Shown here: one piece after another, positions 11,131-23,039 of the stretch
Layout: every line of letters starts with the position of its first letter
Numbering within the stretch: the stretch's first letter is position 1
NCBI RefSeq assembly: GCF_016808095.1
Contig: NC_068976.1
Location: forward strand, 8,961,001 to 9,025,000
DNA from: Vigna angularis
Lineage: Eukaryota > Streptophyta > Magnoliopsida > Fabales > Fabaceae
DNA: 64,000 nt
Reading direction: 5' to 3'
Notes under the pieces: model-generated
Seen by the model: only the letters and a program-made list of their open reading frames with translations
The model's database searches: none
What the model was told of the DNA's origin: nothing
Position numbers and translations under genes: made by a program

Positions 11131-13440
11131 TGATTCCTATAAAGCCTTGTTTGCATTCATGTTTTGTAGAGCATTCCCACTAAATATCATCAGAGACCAA
11201 TTCTGGCCGGATTTCAGTCACAAGTTTACTCCGAATGATCTCCGTGGTATGTGTAAATTGGCTGGAGGATATAAACGTCTAAGCTGCATATATAAAGTCT
11301 GCTTCAAGATGTTTATTTGCCACTCGTGTACACATAGCTTTAGGAACAATTCTCAGTAGCGATGTAATTATTTTAGGTTGGGTAGATGACTCTTAATGCA
11401 TATACTAAGCTTTTATCTCACTGATGGAACGGATTGAACACGCATTGGCACGTATTTAAAATTTTTAAATGTGAATTTGGTTTTCTTTTTCTGTTCTATT
11501 AGGGAATAAAACAATCCAACCTATTCACCATTGCTTTGTTAAGTTGTGCAATCTACGCTCCTTGACATTTGAAACCGGAGTTCATATTGTATAAAAACAC
11601 AGAACTGTATATCCTTTCGTTTGTGACAGCGGGTGTGATTCACAATTCAATTTTAAATCAGGAGGAATTTGGACCAAACTTTTGCCCTGCTGATTAAGAG
11701 GCTCCTTCTTCCTGCACCCCGTATCCCTATCAAAATTACCTAAGTACCCTTCATTAGAAAATGTTAAAAACCTAACCTTTTCCCCTCCATTGTCGGAAGG
11801 GTGGACCTCCATCATTGGAAGAAGCATGTAACGCATTGCACCTCTATTGGTGGAAGTCGCGACTCCTTGCACATCCATTAGTCATAGGCACAACTATCTG
11901 CATAGCAGCTTCAACTCGTTGCACCTCCATTTGTTGGATGGTTGTGAAGAGGAAAGCACCGAAGAAAGCATCCTGGGCAACACGAAGAAAAAAACTTGAA
12001 GGTTTGATTCCCATTACTTGTATGTTTGTGGGGCAATTTTTTCTGATTTGGAATACATCCCGGATTGCCAAATTTGTAACGTATTTTGGATTTGTTAAAA
12101 TAATGGATTCTATAAATCTGCAATGTGATTTTGGATTCAAAATACATTTTGGATTATGCAATGTGATATGTATTTTAACAAAAACATTAATCGTTGTATT
12201 TCAGTTTTGCATTTTCTACGTAATCTCTTAAATGAATATCATCATAATATAATTGGTTTTTCGTTGTCACGAATTCCTCTTGTTCACTTTTATTGTTATT
12301 AATATGTTAGTTGACTTCACTAAACTTTTGGTTATGTCAATAACCATTGATTGCTTATTCGTTTTCAATCTATTAGTATAGGATTGATTAACTAATGTAC
12401 CGAAAATTCATGATTATTGTTGTTACATAATATCTTCAAAACATTGTGATTCAGTTTACCAAGCAATTTAAAGTGACAATCACACTTTTTTTTTTTTATC
12501 TCAGATACTATGACATTTTATCCCTGTTTGTATTTCTTGTACTTACCTCCTCTTTTCGTAGCCTAACAACATTGTAGTCTTCCTTCTTTATTGTCCATTT
12601 ATCATGTGAAACCTTAAAATTACTATTACAAAACCAAAGGCAACCCAACATACCCATTCAAGTAAATAATCTCAGGTTCCAAATACCTATATATATACAT
12701 TACAACTTTAGTACATTTCTTATCACTACTTTTTCTTTTTCATACACACAAATTAAAATCAACTAACCTCATTAAATGTAAATGGCAGAAGGCCATCCTT
12801 TCCAACAATTTCATGTTTATTTTCCCAATAGCTCATATATTTGACTCTTCCATCTTAGACAACTGATCTACCTCATCCAATATATTACTTCAATAATTCA
12901 TTTTGAGTAAAATTACATCAAAACAACACAATAAATTCAGTCAGAGACTCAAATAAAAAATTAACGTTATGGATTGTACAATCCGTAATATAAACATCCG
13001 GATGTTTACATTACAGATTTCACAACCTGATATGTAATAATCATTTTGGATTGTATAATTTGTAATGCAATACACATTTTAGATTATATAATCCGTAATA
13101 TATATTTACATTACAAATAGTACAATTCATAGTATATATTTATTTTTAAGATAATACAACCATAATGTATATTTACATTGCCAATTATATAGTTGATAAT
13201 GTATGTTCACATTAAGATTATACAATTCATAAGGATACTTGTATTCTAAAATGTATGTTCAATTTCTCTTCGAAATTGTATAATATGGTATGTTATTTTA
13301 CTTTTTAGACTGTATAATCTATAATAACATTTAACTTTTCAAAAAATATGTAATTCAGTACAAGTCAAATTAACTTAAATTACTTGCCAATTGTGTAATC
13401 CGTAACATTTACATATTACGTAATCTGATACTATGATAAA
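11131..13440. other. Gene-free stretch: 3' UTR, then degenerate repeats
   Basis: The first few hundred bases are presumably 3' UTR of the esterase gene. Short open frames at 11147-12231 lack recognisable domains and splice context. From about 12960 to 13440 a degenerate unit recurs every 40-60 bp, in variants of 'ggattgtataatccgtaat' and 'atgtatatttacatta'. This is the type of internally repetitive filler found in non-autonomous elements; no terminal repeats were identified. Confidence 0.6.
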
Positions 13441-13702
13441 AAAAATGAATGAAATCTTACAGAAGAGCGCAATCAACCATCTCTCACAATCCAACCACAA
13501 CCACAATACCAACCACCACCGTCACATGAAGACCAGCTCATATAAAATCCCAACCATTCCTCACACTCATTTGTATTACTTTTGATCAGAAATATTTTTG
13601 GAATTTTAAAAAGTTTGAGAGTACAAGAAGAAATACTCTGAGTAATATCATCTTTTTTAGGTCTTTTTATATTACCGAAAGCATGATGTCATATGTAATA
13701 TA

Positions 13703-13705
<3 letters not shown>

Positions 13706-13741
<36 letters not shown>
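13706..13741. repeat. (AT)n microsatellite
   Basis: A 36-bp AT run. Confidence 0.95.
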
Positions 13742-13745
<4 letters not shown>

Positions 13746-13874
13746 GATGGGGACAAACTAAACTCGTCTACAAAAACTAAATATACCTATAAAGAGTAGA
13801 AGATATTTATTTAATCAATACTAAGAAAAAGAAGGCATAACACCATACAAACAATTATTATATCAAAGTGGTTA

Positions 13875-14752
13875 TGTTAGTTAGTATTACTCCTTAGGAA
13901 CAATAATAAGTCAATTAGGGTTTGTAGTTAGTTAGGATTGGGGGATTTTATCCATTTTTGCTTTTTCTCTCTAATTTGTAGGAAACCTGTATAAACTGGG
14001 GTTCCCATTTTCCCTCTTGTAACAGATCAAAGAATCAATACACAAAATATATGAGATTTACAGTTTTTATTTACCTTTTCCGATCTTCCTCTACTTCCAT
14101 GTTCTTCCACCTCGTTGTTGCCATGGGTGTTTCTTCTGTTCCAACCTTCTATTTTCATTACCATCTCTGATATGGTATCTGAGTAGGTTAGCTGCCTGCT
14201 CGGCCTCTGTTGCGCCAAAGTTCTTTGAATCCTAGTGCCTAACCCATCTTTCTTTCATTCTTGGTATTATGGAGCATATGGACCAGTCCATCAACCCTTC
14301 CAGCCCCTTCTACCTGCATCTTGGGGAGACTCTAGGCCTCACTCTCATATCTCAAGTCTTAAATGAAACCAATTATGCCTCTTGGAGCATAAACATGAGA
14401 AACGCCCTTCTCTCCAAGAACAAAGTCAAATTCATAGATGGGGAATCAAGAAACCCCAAAGAAATGACCCCCTATTTGATGCTTGGGAAATATGTAACAT
14501 GATGGTCCTATCTTGGATTATCAAGACTCTTTCCTTACAAATTGAAGAAAGTGTCATATATGTGGAAGATGCTAAAGAACTATGGGATGAATTGAAATAA
14601 AGATTCTCAAAAGGTAATTACTTCAAGATTTTTGACTTACTTCAAGATATTCACTCCATCAAACAAGGAGAAAGAAGTGTAAGTCGGTTCTTTACTGATT
14701 TAAAGATCCTATGAGAAGAATTAGAGTCTCTTAGACCCGTACCATGTTGTGC
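13875..14752 (+). mobile_element. copia 5' LTR, primer site and broken gag
   Basis: The block begins TGTTAGTTAG at 13875. It ends near 14171, just before TGGTATCTGAG (14173), a variant tRNA-Met primer site. From 14269 the plus strand encodes a copia gag N-terminus (PFYLHLGETLGLTLISQ, LNETNYASWSINMRNALLSK). A frame change near 14480 follows; the frame then continues through VLSWIIKTLS and DAKELWDELK, meets a stop at 14598-14600, and reads on to ELESLRPVPC near 14745. Homology stops abruptly at about 14752, where unrelated sequence begins. Protease, integrase and RT are absent. Confidence 0.85.
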
Positions 14753-16118
14753 AATATTAACTTGGGTCGAGCCCGACATCGACGTTCAAATTTGGCACCG
14801 ATGTCGGGCTGTCTTAGGTTTGTGTGTTGTGTTTTGTTCAGTGTGTGTGAGTCCTTTGCGTGTTTTGAGTTTGTGCGTTTTGTTATGTGTCAAAATTAGG
14901 AGAATTGGAGCTATTTGGCATGTTGTTTGCACAAAACCATTAAAAACCTTCGAAAATCAACCTCAAAACCACTATGAATAGTGCCATGAATAATGTTCAA
15001 TTCTCCTAATTAATTGACAATTTTTTTTGGTAGCTAGAGGTGTTATTTGTAAGAACTTAGAAAATAGAGTATTAGAGTAGATAAGTGTATTAAAATAATG
15101 AGACCGAATATTTTATTATAAAATAATCTTATAATATAAATAGAATTTCCTAAAGCTCGTCTCATTATCTAAATACCTTCTATCTCTCTAAAACACTGTT
15201 ATATTCTCTTCTCTCACTTCTCTCTAACTTTTCTCACTAGTGGATCATTTGTTCGACGATCAGGAGGTGTCTAAGCGATCCTAGCGTCGAGACCTACCTT
15301 TCCAACCAATCAATTTCGTGATTTGTCGATAAATTTTATTTCCCTTTTTCTTAGTGACTTCTTGACTCTTGATCATGCAAGGAATTTTTGTTTGCATGTA
15401 TCAAGTAGTCTTTTCCTTCAATTCTTGACTCCATTTAGATTCTAAGGTTTGTTTTCCTATCATTAATCGGTGATTTGTAGTTTTTTCTAGAGTTTCCTTG
15501 CGGTGCAAGCATCGGTCGTGGTTTTCTAGAGTGGTGCATAATTTCATTGAGGTAAGGGAAGCTAGAATTTCTTTAATTAGTAATTACTTGTGTATGTTTG
15601 GTAGTTTAGGATTTATGAATTGATTTAGCTGAATTCATCATGTTAGGGTATATGAAAATGTGCAATTTGACTGTTTAAGTGTGAAATTGATGAATTGTGA
15701 CAGTGAATTGAATTAGATGATGTTTGATTTGTTATTGGTTATTTATAATGTGAGAAATCTGTTATAATGTGGGTTGGTTGTGAATAGAGTCATATTGTCA
15801 TGGATTAAGGTTAGTTTTGAGGAAGGGGAGTAGTGAAAATGAGAATTTGGGGTTAGATACTCAATTAGTCTATTGTGATAGTTTTGGTAAGTCAAATAGG
15901 ACTGATTTGGGCTCATAAGTTGCTTAAAATTGTGCCAAAAGTGGTAGAAAGTGATTTGGGTTCATAATTTGATGATTGATAGGTTTTGAAGAGTGATTTG
16001 GTTAGTAAACACTTTAGAATGAGGTTAGAAAGGTTTAGACACACTTAGTTAAGTTTAATTAAGCATATAACACAATCTAGAAGGATTAGAAGTTAGGGAA
16101 AATATTTAGAATTGGTAA

Positions 16119-17539
16119 TGTTAAAATAGAATGGCTCAATTTCTCACTCCAAGAGCGGAAGTGAATTGGTGAAACTTAAAAACAAAGTCTTTTAAAATCT
16201 TTTTCTCAAAAGGTGATGCCTTTAAAGCTTTCTTGAAATGCAAGGTAAAAGAATTTCTAATGCAACAAAAACTTAATCGAATAAGTACAGAGTAAAGTCG
16301 ATTAAAAGTAAAAAAGTAGGGATCAGAAAATTCAAACACTGCTTTTTATACTGGTTCGGCCAACCTGCCTACGTCCAATGTCCTTCCAACCACGGAAAGC
16401 AAATGCACTATAATGATCAAGGTTTTTACAACAAGAATTTTATAGATACCTCAGGTAAAAAATATAAAACACCTCTCTAACCCTCTAATCAAATATAGGC
16501 AGTACAATAACTAGACCAGTAGCAAGAATCCCCTCTCCTACTATCTAAACCCTTTGAGACACCTTTCAAAGTCAAGAATGCCACATGCTCTTCTTCCTGT
16601 AGTCACAATAGGGAACCTCAAGCCAATCTTCACAAGATTGTAGACTCTGATCTCACAGTTACACCCAAGTGTGCAGAGTTGATCAGCCCTTTGAATACAC
16701 AACAAACTTTCTCTTCAAGAAATCACAAGGAGATGATCACCACGGTCACTTCTTGATTCTTGGAGCTCTTTTTCTCTTTCTGCAAGATAGCACTTTCTGA
16801 AAAATATCACACAAACTGTTAGATTCACAAAACTTCTTACAGAAATCAAATTCGCGTCAATTTATAGTATAACACATCTTTGACGCATTTTAATTACTAA
16901 GCTACTAATGTAGTCCAATATAACAATTATGTTATAGCAATTAGCAGCAGTCAAAGCAATTAATTGAATTCCCAATTAATGCAGTCGAATGACATTTAAT
17001 TCTTGGTCAACATATTTAAAAATATGACTGTTAGACATTTATATCAAGCATTAATATAATTTCAAAACAGTAACATACTTAGTCGAATGCAGCACGCATA
17101 TAATCGACTATGTAACACTGTAAATCATAGTTTTGAAATACTTTCTCTTTGGAAAATCTTACAACACACTTTGAAAAAGGTTTATGCAAAGACACGAGTT
17201 TTAATCAACTCACCCCATAATGAAATCGAATTAAAACTGTTGTTTTGCCACACAATTAAAATTCAACATTAGTGCTTGTGGTTTTTCTCATCCAGAAACA
17301 TGTGTCATGCATTCATGTATAAAATCACATATATAACAGTGAAATGTAGTGAAATGCAATGAACAACACATCAACAACACAATCATGTTCTCATATACGC
17401 ATATAACATGTAAGCATAGAACATGTAACACATAATTCACATGTGTTATTAATTATGCGTTGTCATCATCAAAAACTCAGATATTACTGAGATTATGGGT
17501 TCAGCTAAACCAGTGCTCCCCCTATCAACAATCTCAACA
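16119..17539 (-). repeat. Solo SIRE/Maximus-type copia LTR with intact target duplication
   Basis: A 1,421-bp block starts TGTTAAAATAG and ends ATCTCAACA. It is flanked by perfect 5-bp direct repeats GGTAA at 16114-16118 and 17540-17544. It contains 'ttatactggttcggcc...cctacgtccaatg' and the 'tgtcatcatcaaaaa...gggttcagct...ccctatcaaca' end, both shared with the LTR at 32151-33499. No internal coding region is attached, so it is a solo LTR, in minus orientation, left by LTR-LTR recombination. Confidence 0.88.
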
Positions 17540-17596
17540 GGTAAATTTTGGAGTGAGTTGGGTAATTCTACAGTTTGGTGCTGTAGAATTATGCAA

Positions 17597-18052
17597 ATTC
17601 GTTGAGCGAGTAGAGTCTCTCAGCGAGTGGTTAAGGAGTTGGGCACACTGTCTGGACATTCGCATAGTGAGTCGTGTCACTGAGCGACTGCTTGGAGGGT
17701 CTAGATCACCTTCTAAAGGATTCGCACAGCGAGATGAGTCGCTAAGAGAGGGGTTTAGGTTTGGGAACACTGGAAGGTTTATTCGCTCTGTGAGCAGGGT
17801 CGCTAAGCGAGTGTTTGGAGGGTCTAAACCACTACTTGGAGAATTCGCCTAACGAGTCGTGTCGCTGAGCGAGAGGTTGAGGTCTGGGATGACTGTGAAT
17901 TTTATTCGCACAATGAGCAGGGCCCCTGAGCGAGTGGTTTGGGGTTTTGGGTTATTGCTTGTGTATTCGCATAGCGAGTTGGGTCGCTATGCGAGATAAG
18001 TCTCGGGTCGCTTAGCGAGGGGTTCGCTGAACGAGGGGTTCGCTGAGCGACT
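17597..18052. repeat. 61-bp minisatellite with palindromic TCGCTNAGCGA cores
   Basis: ATTCGC recurs at 17658, 17720, 17781, 17843, 17904 and 17965, a spacing of 61-62 bp. Each unit carries a variant of the dyad TCGCT(g/a)AGCGA followed by a G-rich spacer. The last part collapses to shorter spacing. At least six diverged copies. Confidence 0.85.
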
Positions 18053-19263
18053 AGTCCTGTTTTGGTTTTATTCTTTCTTTGTTTTGACTGATTTGAGTTA
18101 TGTACTGATTTAATTGAGATTGATTATGATTGTGTATGAGTTACATAAGTATCAAAGTGATGAGTCGTGATTCAAAGTATGGTTTCAAATTGACGAAAGT
18201 AAGTTTCAAAGTGGAATCTCTCTATGAGATTCAAGTGTTTTAGAATGAATACAGGAGCTTAGTATTGGAGGTTATCCTAACACTCTAATGATCTTTCAAA
18301 CTCACATAGAGAATATTGATACATGTGGTGAGAGTAGTAGGAGGTCCTAGTGTAGGCACTACCTGAAGGCCTATTGCACGATAACGGACTAACCTTGTGT
18401 GTGTGGTAGGGTGAAACCCATTGACAATGACTTTGCAAAGCAGTAGAGGCCACCACAAGTGCACAACCTGCCATAGTTCGGTATTCATTCTAAGTCCAGA
18501 CAGTCAAGTCTAAGTCATAACATGTTTAGGATGTTTGAAGTTGGTTATTTCATGTGCATGAATTGAGTATGGTTGTATGTTATACTAATGTATGAATTTT
18601 TATATCTAACTTACCCTTCTTTTTGTATTTGTCTTTGTATGTGGTTGTGTTCTTCGATTTGCAATGATCATCCTGTGGGTGTGAGCAGAGGGAGATAAAC
18701 TGTCAGTGGAGCAGACTCTTGGTGATGAAGACCCTACAATTTAGTTAGCTTTATATTAGTATTTGTACATAGTTTTGGTTTATCCGGTTTGTATATAAAG
18801 TTTAAATTTATAGTTGTTTTGGATAACTGTAAGTTAGACTTTATATTATTGTCAACTGTTCTATCATATCATATCTGTGACCACTCTTTGATATGGTTTT
18901 ATACTATATTTTTGGGATGTTACATTATTTTTCCTTGAAATTTTTTGTGCTCACTTCTTTTGGTCCATATTTTGATAGAAAAATATCAGAAGCACTTGTA
19001 GTAGTTCCAATTTTGAGTTACAAATTTTTTTGAAAACATGACATTTGATCCTTTTATCAAAATTAGACATATCATATATGAATTTCTTGTAGAAAAAAAA
19101 AATGTTTCCAACCCAGACTCTGTCTAGTGACACTCAGATCTCCAAAAAGAGGTCATTTTATATTTCTTTTTATTTTTGAAGTTTTATTGCCCAATTTTTC
19201 CATACTTTCTTTTATTGGTAAAAATAGTTATATTTTTATATTTTGATGTTGTATGTTGTATAG

Positions 19264-19799
19264 GCTATGAAATTAATAATTGCACATTTTATACAAAGAC
19301 TTTGGATGATAAAAACACAATACAAAATAGTGGCATGAGTCTAGAAGCTGAGTCACTACCATTTTCCACATCCAAAGATCAAAATCCTATGGTTGGATCA
19401 ATGAGATATTATGGTAGAATACAAGAGATATGGGAGGTTGATTACACTAAGTTTTCTGTTGCACTCTTCAAATGTAAGTGGGTTGACAATAGGAGTGGTG
19501 TCAAAATAGATGAATATGGTATGACACTAGTTGATTTTCGAAAAGTTGGTTATGGAGACGAACATTTTATCATGGCATATCAAGCAAGTCAGGTTTTTTA
19601 TGTCAAAGATCCTGCGTCTGACCATTGGTATGTCGCTCTTCAAGGAAAAAGACAAATTGAAGATAAAGAAGAGAATCTAAGTAATCTTCATATTGCCATC
19701 AACCATCCATTTAAAACAACAATAAATTTGGATGACGACCCTTTAGTTGATTATGTACATAAAATTCGGGAAGATCACAATGAGAGAATATACATATGA
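19264..19799 (+). pseudogene. DUF4216 domain of CACTA transposase
   Basis: After an AG acceptor near 19263 the frame reads GYEINNCTFYTKTLDDK, then MRYYGRIQEIWEVDY, ALFKCKWVDNRSGV and PASDHWYVALQGKRQ. This is the DUF4216 region found at the C-terminus of En/Spm transposase proteins. The frame is open to TGA at 19797-19799. The N-terminal transposase exons are absent. Confidence 0.9.
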
Positions 19800-19920
19800 C
19801 CAATCCATATGATTATGTATGAATTTCATATTTGTGTAAAAATTTATGGCTTTTGTTAAATAATATATGTTATTTTATAAGTCTTTTATTAATCTTTCAT
19901 CTTATTTATTGTGACAGATA

Positions 19921-20154
19921 TATGACTGAGGCACCACATTCGTTAGGGGATGAAGTCCCCACTTCTAGACCCAATAGAGGAGGGACGAGCTTAAGACAAC
20001 TTATACTTAGAAGAAATGCAGGTGAGAGGACACCTGTCATTATTGACGTGGTCACTAGAGTAGCATCTGGACCAAATTCAGATGTATTTAGGTCTTCCCT
20101 TGGAGTACTAGCACGTGATCGTATCTCTATACTTACTTCATCCTTTGACCATGT
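19921..20154 (+). pseudogene. CACTA ORF2, N-terminal exon
   Basis: The reading frame holds TSLRQLILRRNAGERTPV and a GPNSDVFRSSLGVLARDRI block ending at SSFDHV. It corresponds to the N-terminal part of the En/Spm ORF2 product in legume CACTA elements. It is cut at 20154 by an insert; the expected continuation resumes at 20916. Confidence 0.7.
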
Positions 20155-20908
20155 GATGGAAGCAGCTTCACTCTTCAAGAATGAGCAGCTTCTCGGACTA
20201 GAGGTGGCAGCGGAATTGGAAAACACAGATGCAGTTGGAGGCGCACAGAAGGTGTTTGATGAATTGTCTGGTGCGGTTTTGGAGTGTGTAGGTAGAGGTT
20301 CTAGCTCAGACGGCCTTCCAAGAGGGAAGGAAGCTAGAGATAAGTGTGCTAAGAAGGCACAAGTCAGTGAACTTGAAGAAGAAGTGGCTGGAACCAATTC
20401 AACAGCATTTCTTTATACAATTCAAGTTACATTTACAAGTGATTTGGCATCTCTTTTATAGATGAAGAGAAACGTGCCTAGCAAGCTACTGGACATATTA
20501 GCAATGTACATGAAGCTCTATAAGAAGTGTGCAGGAGAAGCTATACAGCTGGCCACATGTTCCATACGGTAAACATTGAAAACATGCTTTAAAAGAAAGT
20601 GGAAACGCTGGTTTGCTTGGTTGGCCGTATGCTGTATATCAGCTTTGCTTTTCCAATCCAAAAAGCACTTCCTTTCTTCCTTTCTTTACCTCCTTTGCTT
20701 CCCTTAGCTCACCAAGCTTCTTTGGTTGATTGGCTATGGTTTTCCACTCTTATTAGTGACCTACAAAACAAGGTAAATGTATTTAGTTAAAGAGAACATT
20801 CTAAGACTTAGAAAGAAAAGATTAAGTCCTTTATTCAACTTCCCTTTCTTGGTCTTAGAGTAAAGTTAATACTTCTTTGGATGGGAAGTCCCTAAAGGGG
20901 TTGCCATC
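20155..20908. mobile_element. 754-bp insert of unknown origin in CACTA ORF2, flanked by ACCATGT
   Basis: ORF2 homology stops at SSFDHV (20154) and resumes at FEVNRNLIWQDLL (20916). The interruption is bounded by ACCATGT at 20148-20154 and 20909-20915. The first ~300 bp stay open in the upstream frame and encode an Ala/Glu/Leu-rich protein stretch (EAASLFKNEQLLGLEVAAEL, then KKAQVSELEEEVAG, possibly coiled coil) that I do not recognise. The ends show only GATGG/CCATC as a possible inverted repeat. It could be a small transposon or a captured gene piece. Confidence 0.5.
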
Positions 20909-20915
20909 ACCATGT

Positions 20916-21986
20916 ATTTGAGGTTAATCGGAATCTTATCTGGCAAGATCTATTGGTAAGTTAATCAATATTGCTCCAAATTCTAGTTTAATTATATTGA
21001 TAAATTTGTATTGATATAAGGTTATTACTTTCTTTATTACAAATGACATTTGATATCCCAAATGTCGCTAGCCTAAGGAGTAGGTGTTTATCTGCAATTG
21101 CAGAAAGATTTCGGGAGTTTAAGACAAAATTGACGTCCAAATATATATTTGGACCAAAAAAAATGAAACTCCATGTTCTAAATATTCTACAATTGACGAA
21201 GAAACATAGCGTCAGTTTGTACAACTTCGTTCATCTGAGACGTAGCAGGTAAGTGTAGGTAAAAATCATTCAATTCATCATTCATAATTTTATATCATAA
21301 CAATTGTTTCATTTTGTCACAACAAACAAGGTCAAAAGCACAGGGTATAAGTGCTCAGAATAAAAATCCACATGTACTATCTCGTGGTGGATACAGGAAG
21401 CTTGAGGAAAAAAATAATGAAGCAAAAGTCAAATAGTAGACTTCCACTTTCTGAGGGTGGTGACCCTCCTCGTCCTCCTTCACCACCATCTCAACACGAG
21501 AAGTGGAAGTTAGCCTGTATAAGATCATCGGGCTCCTACACTTTCGAATCTGCCAAAGAGATATCTGAAAGAATTGTAAGATGTCATTTCTCATATTTTT
21601 ACATGTTTGTTATATATATATTACATAGATCTTTCAAATAATTATGAAGTTTTATTATGTTACAGGACTCCTTGGTTGAGCAGAGCTCCCAAGGTTGATT
21701 CACACAAGAAGGTTGTCAGGATATTCTTGCCACAGCTATTGGATGACTTGAGCACCCAAGACGGGTGCGTGCTACTGGGACTAGCATAGGCATATGATAG
21801 TTCTTTGGGTCTTCCTCACGTCCATCTTCATATGGATTAACTAAAGAGTATGAACAAAAGCTGAAGGAGGACATCAGAAAATAGATCACGCAAGAGATCA
21901 CAAAGAAAGCCCGGATAGAGTTGTATGATGAAGTTGCTGAAATGGTTGCGTGCCAATTTCAACAGCAGTTTGAGCATTATGGCAAC
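20916..21986 (+). pseudogene. CACTA ORF2, central exons
   Basis: The pieces run 20916-20962 (NRNLIWQDLL), 21040-21250 (SLRSRCLSAIAERFREFKTK, SKYIFGPKK), 21331-21575 (NPHVLSRGGYRKLEEK, YTFESAKEISERI) and 21665-21986 (DSLVEQSSQG, QEGCQDILATAIG). They carry in-frame stops, for example TGA shortly after SSQG. All are standard blocks of the plant En/Spm-family ORF2 protein, so this is a dead copy. Confidence 0.8.
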
Positions 21987-22511
21987 TAGGGATGACAATG
22001 GGTTGGGTCGGGCACGGGTAGTGCCTACCCGCAACCCGACCCGCCGGATAAAATCGTACCCGCTACCCACCGAGTACCCGTTTAAAAAATACCTGCGGGT
22101 ATTTTAAAACCCGTGGGTACCCGCATATACCCGCAAAAAAATATTTAATACATTTTAAAAATAAAATTTAAATAAAAATACAAATATATATATATATATA
22201 TAATATAAATTAAATTAAATGTAAATTAAAATTTAATTTTAATTAAATTTAAACTAATAAAATATAATTTTATTTTATTTTTAATTAAATTTAATTAAAA
22301 TATATATAAATTATTTCTTTTTAATTTTTTGCGGGTAACAGGTACCCGCGAGGCGGGTAGTATATACTACCCGTACCTGACCCGTTTAGAAGCGGGTATT
22401 AAAATACTCGCTACCCGTTACCCGCGGGTAGTAAATATCCACGGATAGTTACTACCCGCCGCGGATTTTACCCGTAGATACCCGTGTCCGCGGGTAAAAT
22501 TGCCATCCCTA
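21987..22511. mobile_element. hAT-type MITE
   Basis: A 525-bp element with terminal inverted repeats TAGGGATGACAAT / TAGGGATGGCAAT and an 8-bp target duplication ATGGCAAC at 21979-21986 and 22512-22519. The 8-bp duplication and TIR size indicate hAT. Both arms are packed with short GGGTA/TACCC motifs, so each end can fold; the centre is AT-rich. No coding capacity. Confidence 0.92.
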
Positions 22512-22519
22512 ATGGCAAC

Positions 22520-22995
22520 CGACCTGCACCATATCCTGTAGCGGAACATGTTGTGCCCCCTATAGGTAAACTTAATAATCATTTTTGTTTATCAATTTAC
22601 TTTTTGTATAACCTAACATTTAATTTGACAGGTAGAAGCGACAAAGGAAGTTGCTCAGCTGCCGATGCACTAGGGACGACATGGACGACACTTGTTCATA
22701 TCAGCTATATATTCTTTCTCCTACTGAGACCATGCTAGTGGCTCGTGGCATAGTCTATGAGGCAGCCACTATAGTGCATGGTGTAGAGCTAGCAGAAGAT
22801 GAGGTCAAGGTCACGGTGGATGAAGTTGTCGTACTAGATGTCCTTCTTCCTGTGCCTATAGAGGAGTTTTTCGCTGTGGCATACACATTTCAGTCCTTCG
22901 CCGCTTGGCCTAGACATTTGGTTGGTGTTGTATCTGACCCCCCGGTAAACACTCCTACTATATACTCCTCAATTTTAATATTTACTTCTTATTGA
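22520..22995 (+). pseudogene. CACTA ORF2, C-terminal exons
   Basis: After the MITE the ORF2 reading continues (NRPAPYPVAEHVVPP), crosses an intron near 22566-22630, then reads VARGIVYEAATIVHGVEL, VTVDEVVVLDVLLPVP and FAAWPRHLVGVVSD. The last block matches the conserved C-terminal segment of En/Spm ORF2. Confidence 0.75.
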
Positions 22996-23039
22996 CGTCA
23001 AAACATAACCATTTTTTCATGTAACAGTAGACAGGTCAA

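Larger units (their letters stand above)
14760..18950. other. Non-coding retroelement-like stretch hosting a solo LTR and minisatellite
   Basis: No gene or polyprotein domain was found. The bases on either side of the solo LTR look like one previously continuous non-coding tract: T/G-rich, then the 61-bp repeat, then T-rich sequence. It resembles the leader or untranslated region of a large gypsy-type element, but without domains or paired LTRs this remains a guess. Confidence 0.45.

Noticed and set aside
11582..12231. Open frames on both strands over 11582-12231
   Set aside because: They overlap each other in several frames, have no domain or splice support, and sit in a low-complexity, repeat-like stretch after the esterase stop.
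17597..18052. CRISPR-like array (regular short dyads)
   Set aside because: Units are contiguous 61-bp tandem repeats with related spacers, in a plant nuclear context; spacers are not unique.
19906..20397. 163-codon minus-strand open frame
   Set aside because: Shadow of the CACTA ORF2 exon and its insert on the plus strand; Ser-rich translation with no recognised motif.
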